A stretch of DNA of 23,108 nucleotides from a virus. Location of the stretch: IMG/VR virus record IMGVR_UViG_3300042691_013689, positions 1 to 23,108 of that record; one strand, given 5' to 3'. Shown in pieces: positions 1 to 8,300 of this stretch; the first letter of the stretch is position 1; the number at the start of each line of letters is the position of its first letter. A model generated the notes under the pieces. That model was not told the origin of the DNA. It saw only the letters and a program-made list of their open reading frames with translations, and did not search any database. Position numbers and translations under genes: made by a program.

Positions 1-3000
1 TATAGTTGCCTTTTGATCCAAAGTTTGACCAAATATATTTCTATATCTTTCGGAAATACTTGCTGTTGTTGCAGAAATGTTTGTTATTAAATTTGTTGAT
101 ACATCAATATCATCTTCTAAATTATCTGTTTCAGATTCGATAACAGTTTCAATATCAAATTCACCATTTATATTTGTAAATTCACTTGGTATTTCTTCAT
201 CAAATCCAACAAAAATTGTTGTCTTTTTTGAATTTGATATATCACCACTAATAACAACTGATGACGATATTTCTGTTGTATCTCTTACAAATTTTTCAGG
301 AGGCAATCCACCGAAATCACGATTGATTTTTACCTTAGACCTTTCAAGTATATTTGGTTCAACTACAACCCCAAGTATTTCATTTGTTCTAACAGGTAAT
401 GTCTGACGTATTTGATCGAAAACACTAAAATCAAATAACGATACCATTCTCAAATAAGCGGTAAAGTCATTTCTAGTTGTATATTTTTTCCAATACTCTT
501 GAGCAAATTTTTTCAATGCAGGGTATTCATCTTTTTTGGTATTCGAGTATTCACCCAAATAATCATCTATAACAGTATAACCGATTGATTCGTATATGTC
601 TTCATTTATTATGTGTTGTGGTGAAAATGCAACCATCAATTTATTAGAATCGATAGAGAATCTATCAAATGCAGTTACAGTTGATGATTCATCCATTAAC
701 AATGCACCTTGTAATGATGCAGAGTCTATTCTTATCTTTTCAGAAAAAGGAGTGTTGTTAGCAACAGTTGCAACTTCCATGTTGTAAACTTCAACTGTTG
801 GTATAAATGAATCACGATTGAACAAATGAAAATATGCATTCTTTGAAGAACTATAAAAAGTATTTTTTGTTTGATCCGGATGGACACTCTTAATACTTGA
901 TGTTGATTCTGCATTAAATGGTTGCCAGAATTTCCACTGACCTTGTAAGTCATAGAAAGAAGATGTTGATGTATTTCCATTGTATGATCTTGCAGCAAGA
1001 ACGTGGTTATCAAATGAAGATGTTATTAGAGATTTTGTCCAATATCTTAATTCAAAAATTGATCCAGATAATGAATAATATGTTTGTTGATTTGAACCAG
1101 ATCCTAAAAATAAATTACCATCTGATGACCAAGCTCTATTGTAGTTACTTTCAGTTGCACCATTTACACTTATACTTGCACTTCTATCTACAACAATTTT
1201 TCCATACTTTTCTGTTTTTAATATGAAATCATAAGTTTGATTTGTGGTTAAGTTATCACTGTTCTGATTTCTACGAATCATTATGTTAAGTGGAATGTCA
1301 TCATACAGATATTCGTCTTTAATAGAAGCAGATTTATAGTTAGTACCATCACCGATATAAAATGTCAAATCACCCTTTTCATCAGATCCGGTTCTATTAA
1401 CAGTTACAAACCAATCAACTCTACTTGAAGTTGTTTCTTTTTGTAATAAGGTTTGAATCTTATTACCTTCATAATCATAAAATTTAGACGGATTCATTTT
1501 CCATCTAAATGTCAAAGTATCTGGAAACTGCCAAGTATTGTTTTCATTGTTTACTCTTTCCCAAGGCACTTTTACATAACTTGATGTTGGTGGTTGCTGT
1601 CTACTTCCAACAAATTCCAAATAATATGTATGTTTTTCCCACTCTGCTCTTGGGATAATACCCAAATCTGCATTATCAGGTCCACCGTATTCTCGTATAC
1701 TTAATAGAGTTTGTGGAATACCATAGGCAGCCAAAAGTGCCTTTATTCCTCTTGAAGTTCCTTTTGATTTATAGATGTACGGTAGATTGTTTAATACCCG
1801 TCTCCAAACCTCTTTGGTTCGTTCTTCTTCACTCTTTGAATAGTTTTTACCTACTGTTGTTCTTCCAGTCCATATCGGCTCGCCACTACCACTTAAACCT
1901 AAAGCATATTCCCAAAGGTCTTTTGTTTTTGTTCCACTTGATAATGTCCAACCTAAATTTCGAGTTACCTCATAAATAAGATCTTGTGATACACCGTCTT
2001 TCGGGTGTTCTAATCGTAAATTCTTTTTTAATATATGGTCAGTGTAATAATACAGAACATCAAAATGTTGAGCCAACATATTAACAAATGTTATTATCTG
2101 ATTATTGTCTGGATTATCATATACATGGTCAGGTAATGCCTTTACAAGTGCAGCAGAATTTGACATATCATAGTCTGTTGCCAAATCTAATATATTGTTA
2201 TACCAATTCTCAACCTCAGTTGATGTTGTTTGATATAAATTAAACTTTCCTTGTCTTGATATTAAATCGTATGTACTTCCGGTTACTTCATATTTTGGAA
2301 ATGGTTTTATTGAAGAAGTTAATTCGGAAGTATATCGTAAACTCGCAGAAGTTTCATAGTACAACCATTTTTCAAACTCATCAAATCCAGATACAACTTT
2401 ATCTCTAAGCATTTTAACTTTTGTCTTATTAGATTCAAGTGATCCAGTGTATACTTCTAAATTCGATAATTGAGTATTGTAGTTTTCTATCAATCGTATT
2501 TTGTAGTAAAAATTTTCAACTCTTTCTTCGGCAGAAGAATAAAATACAAAATTCTTAAATTCAGTAAAATCATAATTCAATGATACATTTGATCCAGATA
2601 CATTTATGTATTTATCTAAAATCTGCTGAGAAGTCTGTACATTAGTTGAAAGTAAATCAGTCCAATTTTTATACTCTGTGGTTCCTGTTATGAATCTATC
2701 ATATTCTACTTCAAAATTTGGACCCTTGATAAATCTTGGTTGTAATCTTTCAAACTCTTTTTCTACTTGAACCGAATCTATGTACGGTTTCATTATCTGA
2801 CTTGAAAGCCAGCACTGATAGTATAAATCAACATCAAATGGTAAAGGTTCTGCTAACTTTACAAAAAAGTATGTAGGGTTTCCATCAGAAGTTACATTTA
2901 TTACATCTACTATATTATTTTCACCAAAGTTCAGAACTATTGGTAGTTTGTATCGAGATCCCCTCATATACTCGACTACAAAATTTGTTAGATTTTCAAT

Positions 3001-3456
3001 AGATTCTAAATCACTTGGATTTGTTAAAGTTAAACGGAGTTCTTTTCTATCAGAAGATAAATCTGAAATGAATAATCTATTTTGATTATCATTTGATCCA
3101 ATTAAATCTCTAAAAAAGTTGTAAACAATTCTATATGGACCAGGAATTAAATTTAATTGTCTTATATGATCATGTATAGGCAGATTAACATATCGTATAG
3201 GTTCGCCGTCTTCATTTACTCTTGGATCAATAGAATAATTTGCATAATATAATGTAGTAAAATAAGCGGAGTTTGGTAAAAATACGTGAAGTTCAACATT
3301 TGTACCAGGAGAAGATGGATCCTCTGGATTGTTTAATGTAGAAAATTTAGGAACAATAATTTTACTGTTCAAATCAGAATAAAGAAATCGTTCACCACGA
3401 ATTGGATCACGTGACCTTAATATGTCTGTTATATTTTTGTATAAAAAATTTGGCAT
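1..3456 (-). CDS. Giant baseplate wedge/tail protein, gp7/gpI-like with LamG-like domain (C-terminus off window)
   Basis: The frame is open from an ATG at 3456 to the left window edge: 1152 codons with no stop, so the C-terminus is missing. Residues about 550-605 contain a segment with the pattern LPYIYKSKGTSRGIKALL followed by a YGIP and a REYGG motif. This resembles the conserved core of phage tail protein I (P2 gpI), the counterpart of T4 baseplate wedge protein gp7. Residues about 635-825 look like a concanavalin-type (LamG) beta sandwich, with alternating beta strands, an FILKTEKYGK strand, a GNLFLGSGS strand and a closing LSGSIFELRYWTKSL strand. The order gp25, gp6, two smaller proteins, then this protein fits a wedge cluster. 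The start is preceded by a weak GTGAAAG. I see the motifs directly; the gp7 equivalence is inferred from position, size and the gpI-like motif. It could instead be a fibre-bearing tail protein. Confidence 0.72.
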   Translation of the reverse strand, partial: MPNFLYKNITDILRSRDPIRGERFLYSDLNSKIIVPKFSTLNNPEDPSSPGTNVELHVFLPNSAYFTTLYYANYSIDPRVNEDGEPIRYVNLPIHDHIRQLNLIPGPYRIVYNFFRDLIGSNDNQNRLFISDLSSDRKELRLTLTNPSDLESIENLTNFVVEYMRGSRYKLPIVLNFGENNIVDVINVTSDGNPTYFFVKLAEPLPFDVDLYYQCWLSSQIMKPYIDSVQVEKEFERLQPRFIKGPNFEVEYDRFITGTTEYKNWTDLLSTNVQTSQQILDKYINVSGSNVSLNYDFTEFKNFVFYSSAEERVENFYYKIRLIENYNTQLSNLEVYTGSLESNKTKVKMLRDKVVSGFDEFEKWLYYETSASLRYTSELTSSIKPFPKYEVTGSTYDLISRQGKFNLYQTTSTEVENWYNNILDLATDYDMSNSAALVKALPDHVYDNPDNNQIITFVNMLAQHFDVLYYYTDHILKKNLRLEHPKDGVSQDLIYEVTRNLGWTLSSGTKTKDLWEYALGLSGSGEPIWTGRTTVGKNYSKSEEERTKEVWRRVLNNLPYIYKSKGTSRGIKALLAAYGIPQTLLSIREYGGPDNADLGIIPRAEWEKHTYYLEFVGSRQQPPTSSYVKVPWERVNNENNTWQFPDTLTFRWKMNPSKFYDYEGNKIQTLLQKETTSSRVDWFVTVNRTGSDEKGDLTFYIGDGTNYKSASIKDEYLYDDIPLNIMIRRNQNSDNLTTNQTYDFILKTEKYGKIVVDRSASISVNGATESNYNRAWSSDGNLFLGSGSNQQTYYSLSGSIFELRYWTKSLITSSFDNHVLAARSYNGNTSTSSFYDLQGQWKFWQPFNAESTSSIKSVHPDQTKNTFYSSSKNAYFHLFNRDSFIPTVEVYNMEVATVANNTPFSEKIRIDSASLQGALLMDESSTVTAFDRFSIDSNKLMVAFSPQHIINEDIYESIGYTVIDDYLGEYSNTKKDEYPALKKFAQEYWKKYTTRNDFTAYLRMVSLFDFSVFDQIRQTLPVRTNEILGVVVEPNILERSKVKINRDFGGLPPEKFVRDTTEISSSVVISGDISNSKKTTIFVGFDEEIPSEFTNINGEFDIETVIESETDNLEDDIDVSTNLITNISATTASISERYRNIFGQTLDQKATI

Positions 3457-3483
3457 ATAAAACTTTCACTTATTAAATTATTA

Positions 3484-4269
3484 TTAACCTTCTTCGTCTT
3501 GCGGTTCTTCTTCACCGGTATCATTAGCAAAATAATCAGCTTCTATGAGTTTTGACATTCTACTTAAACCAATCTCATTTTCATCTATAAAATTACTTTT
3601 GAAATTTTTCAAAGAATCAACATCTTCTGCCAATGCAGTCAATGTTTCATTTGTTCTTTCAGATAATGCATTCAATATATTTTCGGTTCTTATCTTATCT
3701 GTTTCTAATCTCGTTGACAAATCTGTTAGTATCTGTTCTTGTTGAGCAGACAACTCAGTATTTATTCTTTCAAATGCATCAGCACGAACTTGTTGTTCTA
3801 GATATTCATTTGCCCACAGATTCATTGTTTCTTGCCACTTAACTTCTTGTGTACCCCAATCTGCAAGTTCTTGATTTTGTGAATCTATTATATTCTGCAA
3901 TTCATCTATTTTTTGTTTCAAACCTTCTATTGAGTTTGGATCATTCTGTGCTATATTCTGTAAATTTTCTAATAATTGATTTCTAGCAACACTTTGTATA
4001 TTTTCCATTTCGGATGGTGAAATTCCAGAAAGTGGAACACCTCTTAATAATCCAGTTTGTATTGTTTTTATTTGATCAAAAACCTTTTTCTCTGCATCAA
4101 CGGCATCTCTTAATGTAGAAAAATTTGACTTTACCACAAAATCAAAATTAGAAGACAAGAATCTTTCATCAACAACAGGAACTTCTATTTGTCCTTTATT
4201 ATTAGAAGAACGGTCATCCAAATAACTAAGTATTCGGTTTGTAGCAGAGTCTCTACTCAATTCATTCAT
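3484..4269 (-). CDS. Coiled-coil tail/baseplate protein of unknown function
   Basis: This 261-residue protein is not recognised by family. Residues about 60-235 are almost wholly helical and rich in Glu, Gln, Asn and Leu with heptad-like spacing, so a long coiled coil is likely. The C-terminal 12 residues are strongly acidic (EEEPQDEEG at the end). There is no signal peptide or membrane segment. Its ATG overlaps the stop of the preceding gene as ATGA (4266-4269), which suggests translational coupling. It lies between a DNRLRE-like protein and the gp7/gpI-like giant protein, so a structural or assembly role at the baseplate periphery is the best inference. It could be a fibre attachment stalk, a trimerising adaptor or a chaperone. 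Confidence 0.8.
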   Translation of the reverse strand: MNELSRDSATNRILSYLDDRSSNNKGQIEVPVVDERFLSSNFDFVVKSNFSTLRDAVDAEKKVFDQIKTIQTGLLRGVPLSGISPSEMENIQSVARNQLLENLQNIAQNDPNSIEGLKQKIDELQNIIDSQNQELADWGTQEVKWQETMNLWANEYLEQQVRADAFERINTELSAQQEQILTDLSTRLETDKIRTENILNALSERTNETLTALAEDVDSLKNFKSNFIDENEIGLSRMSKLIEADYFANDTGEEEPQDEEG

Positions 4270-5444
4270 CGTACAACCTTAAAGTAATGATTATTGTCAA
4301 AAATTTGAACGTTATCGCCACCATCTCTTTCTACTTTAACAACTACTCTATAAAATCTTTCTGGTTGAAAAGAATCCATCCAAAGATTAAAATAACTGCT
4401 AGTACCATCACAACTTATTTTTGATCCAGTATAATCAAATGGTAGTATCACTTCATCGGTATGTGCATCTCGTATTTCATAATAAGAAGATGACGGTAAA
4501 TAATAATTTACTGTTTGATATGCAGTTGTTGTATAATTTTTTTGTGGATAACGAGTATTTGCATATATTCTTATTTTTGCCTTTTCTTTTTCTGCGTAGA
4601 ATTTTTTCAATTTTACATTTATATTGACATTATCTTCTGAAACTGGAGTCAGACTTCCTGTAATAAATTCAGAATCATCCCATACTATATTCAGTCTTGG
4701 GACATAGATTGTGTTACTATCTGTTCCAAAAAATTTAAGACTGTTTAATAGATTATCGGGAGAACTCTCCATTTCATTACTGAATTTTAGCAACATACCA
4801 TCATTTTCAAACCTACCGGATCCAGTTATCCATTTTTTAACTATACCACTAACATCCATGTATAAATCAGTTGATTCAAAAGAAAATGATTGAGTACATT
4901 CCAAACCATCGTAATCCCACCAAGTTCCACCACCCTCATGTGTAAAATATGATGATGTTACGGTTGCTGTTAAGTAATTTGTTCCAAATAATATATTGGC
5001 ATCAACCCATGTTTCAGATATACCATCCCATTCGTATGAACCAGTTTGTGGTGGAATATCCCATTCTATTCCAGTTACTTTTGATGTTCTATATTTCCAT
5101 GAAACACCATCTGTTGTATATGGAAGATTTGAAAATCTACCAGTTCCGTTTACCCAAGATGAACTCAATGGATATGCATATACAACATATTCTTGTGGAA
5201 TTTCTCGTATATCTGCAGTAATCAATGATAGATAGTATTTTGCATTGTTTGATATTTTGCCAGAATTTACTTTATTCTGAATATCAGATACATCAAATTT
5301 CAACAGTATTCTGCTATTGTAAATTGATGAACCAGATCCAGGAGTTTCGTGTGATAATTCCAACAATGGATCTATACCAGTATTCATGGTATATTGTCTT
5401 TCGTAAATCGTTGCATCTCTTTGAGCAAAAATAGAATATATCAT
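4266..5444 (-). CDS. Baseplate-associated protein with DNRLRE-like beta domain
   Basis: A 392-residue, beta-rich protein. Residues about 8-256 follow the layout of DNRLRE domains (named for a conserved motif, seen in secreted and cell-wall proteins). DATIYE sits near residue 10, SRILLKFDVSDI at 44-55 gives the 'sR.llkFd.s' signature, a KKWITGSGRFENDGMLLKF stretch at about 203-221 matches the 'w..g..N.GlllK' part, and VPRLNIVWDD at 248-257 matches the closing 'P.L.v.w' strand. The remaining 130 residues are a second beta domain. The start ATG overlaps the stop of gp6 by four bases (5441-5444) and the stop overlaps the next start by four, so it is translated as part of the wedge operon. It has no obvious T4 counterpart. 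An adhesion or fibre-support role is inferred. Confidence 0.75.
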   Translation of the reverse strand: MIYSIFAQRDATIYERQYTMNTGIDPLLELSHETPGSGSSIYNSRILLKFDVSDIQNKVNSGKISNNAKYYLSLITADIREIPQEYVVYAYPLSSSWVNGTGRFSNLPYTTDGVSWKYRTSKVTGIEWDIPPQTGSYEWDGISETWVDANILFGTNYLTATVTSSYFTHEGGGTWWDYDGLECTQSFSFESTDLYMDVSGIVKKWITGSGRFENDGMLLKFSNEMESSPDNLLNSLKFFGTDSNTIYVPRLNIVWDDSEFITGSLTPVSEDNVNINVKLKKFYAEKEKAKIRIYANTRYPQKNYTTTAYQTVNYYLPSSSYYEIRDAHTDEVILPFDYTGSKISCDGTSSYFNLWMDSFQPERFYRVVVKVERDGGDNVQIFDNNHYFKVVR

Positions 5445-7330
5445 CCGAATGACCTCGCTCTTCCAACAATATCATTGTTTGGATATTTTATTTCAAAAAT
5501 CGAAGGATCTAGTGATGGGAATAATACACCATCTTTAATAGATTGATCTATATTGTAAGCATGGGGTGAATAACCTAATGAAGGATCAAATAGATTCTTA
5601 ATTTTTACATTAACAACAGTTTGAACTCCAGGAACTCTATCAAGTTCTGTAAATATATTACTGATGATGATTGGTTGATTTATTTGCCATTTTTTAACAT
5701 CAAAGTAACTTTTCAATCTATCGATACATCTAAGAATTACTTGATTGGAATTTTCATCTGGAAGTGTAATAATATCAAATTCAATTCCGATGTTTATGAT
5801 ATAAGCATCTCTAATGTTTATGGCATCTGTTAATAGTCTATACCAATTTAGATAATTTTTGAGATTTTCTTTTGTTGCATCATTTACAGTTGTCAATTTT
5901 CCATTTATGTCATAACCCAATACATAGAAATTTAGAGCCAAATCATTTTGAACTCTATCACTATTAAAAATAGAATCTCTTGTTAGTTGGGTATCTTTTG
6001 TTATGTATGCCTTTGCTATAGATCCGTATCTCTGTGGTAAACTATAAGCACGGATTATGTAATCTTCTTTTGTTACCGCTCTATTTTGTGCAGCAAATGA
6101 TGCAACTGCATTGTATCTGATTTCATTTATATCTTCTTCAACTTTACCACCAGTGGCAGGTTCAGGATTGGTAACTGCCAAACTTGATACGGCCTGTGAA
6201 TAAAGAACAGGATCCAAACCTTCTTGATCAAGAACAACATTTCTTCTCAATATATTGGTTAATACTTCACTTGGAACATTATCAGTATTACCATTCCCAA
6301 CTGTATAATAAAATGTTAGTGTTGTATTATTAGGAGAAAGGCCGTATGTTTTTGTATAAAGAAAATTTGAAGGATCAATATCTATCGATAGATTTGGATT
6401 AGTCATTGGTAACGAACCACCAACTAAATCCGGATTAGGTATCAATAGTTCATCATCAACATCACTAATTCCCGCACCAAATTGTATTTCATATGTACCA
6501 TTTGAGAATTGTCTTGTTGTAAATCTTCTTGGAATTTTTTTCAGTTTTAACAAATAGGGTGTTTCCAATCTATATTTGCTAAGTTTTGCATCATTTCTTG
6601 GGATGTTAAGAATTGGTTCAAATACAGTATCTTGTGATAAGTAAGGTACATTTGTCCATACGTTTCCTTCACTATCAGTTGCATATAAAACTTCTATTAT
6701 GTTTTCAACTTCTAATGTTACCTTATCATATGGTTTTGGATCACTAAATGTAAATTCAGCAGTACGAATATCACCAGATACCGCTTTTGTTGATTTTCTA
6801 AGCAACCAATAAGTAACCTCGCCAGTGGTATCATCTATTTCATACGGAGTAACTTCGGTTGGATCAAAACTACTACTCGTTTTGAAATCAACATAATCTA
6901 TTGTTCTAAAACTAACATCACCTTCGGCTGTTGGTGAAACTACCATTCCAGGTTGTACCGCAAAAGCATAATCAAAATCAGGAACAACACTTCCACTGAT
7001 TTGTTTTGCCGGAACAATCTGAAAAACATCTAAAACAACATTTGCAGAAATTCTATTTTTAGGTGTATAACCCAATGATTGTGCAATGTTTAATATATTT
7101 TGACGTTCATTTGCGAACAAAATCATCGATTCTTGTAGAGTAACATCGGTATAAAAAGATAAGACATCACCAACATAAGCAGCCATTTCCATGAACATCA
7201 TTCCTGGAGATGCCTCGTTAAAATCTTGGTATGTATCTGGAAAATAATTTTTGCTAAAATCTACAAGTGCCTTTTTTAGCGAATTAAAATCTCTGTTTGA
7301 ATAACGAATGTCTTTGTTTATCAAGGCCAT
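5441..7330 (-). CDS. 6: Baseplate wedge protein gp6 (baseplate J-like family)
   Basis: At 629 residues it is close to T4 gp6 (660). The N-terminal motif is characteristic: YSNRDFNSLKKALVDFS at 10-26, then NEASPGMMFMEMAAYVGDV at 38-56, then FYTDVTLQES and NILNIAQSLGY. The rest is typical of the gp6/J family, with a conserved AVTKEDYIIRA segment near residues 418-428. gp6 proteins dimerise to form the inner ring that holds baseplate wedges together and triggers sheath contraction. The gene follows gp25 after 14 bases, the usual gp25-gp6 order in contractile machines. An AAGAGA sequence six bases before the ATG serves as ribosome binding site. The stop overlaps the next start. Nothing appears truncated. 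Confidence 0.93.
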   Translation of the reverse strand: MALINKDIRYSNRDFNSLKKALVDFSKNYFPDTYQDFNEASPGMMFMEMAAYVGDVLSFYTDVTLQESMILFANERQNILNIAQSLGYTPKNRISANVVLDVFQIVPAKQISGSVVPDFDYAFAVQPGMVVSPTAEGDVSFRTIDYVDFKTSSSFDPTEVTPYEIDDTTGEVTYWLLRKSTKAVSGDIRTAEFTFSDPKPYDKVTLEVENIIEVLYATDSEGNVWTNVPYLSQDTVFEPILNIPRNDAKLSKYRLETPYLLKLKKIPRRFTTRQFSNGTYEIQFGAGISDVDDELLIPNPDLVGGSLPMTNPNLSIDIDPSNFLYTKTYGLSPNNTTLTFYYTVGNGNTDNVPSEVLTNILRRNVVLDQEGLDPVLYSQAVSSLAVTNPEPATGGKVEEDINEIRYNAVASFAAQNRAVTKEDYIIRAYSLPQRYGSIAKAYITKDTQLTRDSIFNSDRVQNDLALNFYVLGYDINGKLTTVNDATKENLKNYLNWYRLLTDAINIRDAYIINIGIEFDIITLPDENSNQVILRCIDRLKSYFDVKKWQINQPIIISNIFTELDRVPGVQTVVNVKIKNLFDPSLGYSPHAYNIDQSIKDGVLFPSLDPSIFEIKYPNNDIVGRARSFG

Positions 7331-7344
7331 GTTTTATCTCTTAT

Positions 7345-7854
7345 TTAATAATTTTCGGGATATATTGCAGGAATCTCTATCCCACCAGTAACAGATATAA
7401 ATATCTGAATGGGTAAATATATCGTTGTTTCTCGTAGTTTTACGGTAAATTCTATCTTTATTGCATGGTCATTTTCGGACAAATATGATTCTTCTGGATT
7501 TATATTGACCACTAATTTTTCCAATGTTAAAAAAGGCATCCATTCTTTGAATGCATCGACTATATCACTTTTTATAGCATCTATAAATGTTTCTTCACTT
7601 GTTATATTCTCAAAAAGAATATATCTAAGATTTGTTCCAAAAGTTGGCAGCATATATCTTTCACCCTTAGCGGTGAGAAGTAGGTTTCTTATATTTGAAT
7701 AAATTTGTTGTCTGTTTGTTACACTTTGATAAAACACTCCCTTTGGGTTATTGAATGGCATCAATACACCAACAAATTTATTACTTTTAACAGAACCCTC
7801 ATTTACGGGTTTTGTAAAATACTCCCATCTATTTCTACCTAATCTTTTTTCCAA
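7345..7854 (-). CDS. 25: Baseplate wedge subunit gp25-like (GPW_gp25 family), TTG start
   Basis: 169 residues, longer than T4 gp25 (132) because of an N-terminal extension of about 30 residues. The core has the family hallmarks: a YSNIRNLLLTAKGERYM segment, then PTFGTNLRYILFEN (about residues 69-82), a helical stretch ending in the DAFKEWMPFL segment, and C-terminal beta strands. gp25 binds gp6 and the sheath in the baseplate wedge. I accept the TTG start because AAAGGGAG lies seven bases upstream and no in-frame ATG occurs until the methionine in GVLMPF, which would cut into the likely fold entry. It starts three bases after the stop of the upstream 142-residue gene and sits directly before gp6. 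Confidence 0.92.
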   Translation of the reverse strand: MEKRLGRNRWEYFTKPVNEGSVKSNKFVGVLMPFNNPKGVFYQSVTNRQQIYSNIRNLLLTAKGERYMLPTFGTNLRYILFENITSEETFIDAIKSDIVDAFKEWMPFLTLEKLVVNINPEESYLSENDHAIKIEFTVKLRETTIYLPIQIFISVTGGIEIPAIYPENY

Positions 7855-7857
7855 TTA

Positions 7858-8286
7858 TCATCTCCCTTTTTTTTCATCTATTTTTTTCATAAGAGCAGAA
7901 TAGTCTTTTGTCAATGCAGACATAACTTCACTTGGTATTTCGGCTTTATTATACCCTTGTGGTATTGGTGCACTACCTCTTTCATACCCAAAACCTTCAG
8001 CCATATCCGCAGTGAAAGTAAATTCATCTTCCATCTCATAACTTTCTTGAAGACTTCTTTTAGTTTCTTCTAATAATTGCTGTATAGAAGCAAATTCTGT
8101 TTTTTGAGTTTTAGGTTTAACAGTTTTTTTAGGAGACTGAATCTCATTGTACATAGTCAATCCATGTTTCAAGGTGGAAACATCATCTTTTTTCGTTTGT
8201 TTTTGATTCAATTTTTTTGTAAGAGCATAATCTATTTCCTCTCTTATTATTGAACGTATTTCTTGTAAAAATTTTTTCGTGTCCAT
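7858..8286 (-). CDS. Small charged hypothetical protein in baseplate operon
   Basis: 142 residues, not assigned to a family. The N-terminal 30 residues form an amphipathic helix rich in Lys, Arg and Glu (FLQEIRSIIREEIDYALTKK). A basic, low-complexity linker follows (about 25-62), then a helix (SIQQLLEETKRSLQES), an acidic aromatic patch with EFTFTADMAEGFGY, and a final Lys-rich helix ending in KKIDEKKGR. There is no signal peptide or membrane segment. A perfect AAGGAG (8295-8300) stands before the ATG, the best ribosome site in the window, so it is probably made in quantity. Position directly before gp25 and gp6 suggests a small baseplate or assembly factor; that is inference only. Confidence 0.78.
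   Translation of the reverse strand: MDTKKFLQEIRSIIREEIDYALTKKLNQKQTKKDDVSTLKHGLTMYNEIQSPKKTVKPKTQKTEFASIQQLLEETKRSLQESYEMEDEFTFTADMAEGFGYERGSAPIPQGYNKAEIPSEVMSALTKDYSALMKKIDEKKGR
7862..7869 (-). promoter_or_regulatory. Ribosome binding site deciding TTG start of gp25
   Basis: AAAGGGAG on the minus strand, seven bases before the TTG at 7854 and inside the end of the preceding gene. A nearby ATG (top base at 7859) is out of frame with gp25, so this site supports the TTG. Confidence 0.75.
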
Positions 8287-8294
8287 TCTAAAAA

Positions 8295-8300
8295 CTCCTT
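8295..8300 (-). promoter_or_regulatory. Strong Shine-Dalgarno before 142-aa gene
   Basis: AAGGAG, eight bases before the ATG at 8286. It overlaps the TAA stop (8299-8301) of the hydrolase-like gene, so termination there and initiation of the next gene are physically linked. Confidence 0.8.

Noticed and set aside
77-406. Open frame on the + strand (109 codons)
   Set aside because: It lies antisense within the giant minus-strand gene, which is open over its full length and has recognisable tail motifs.
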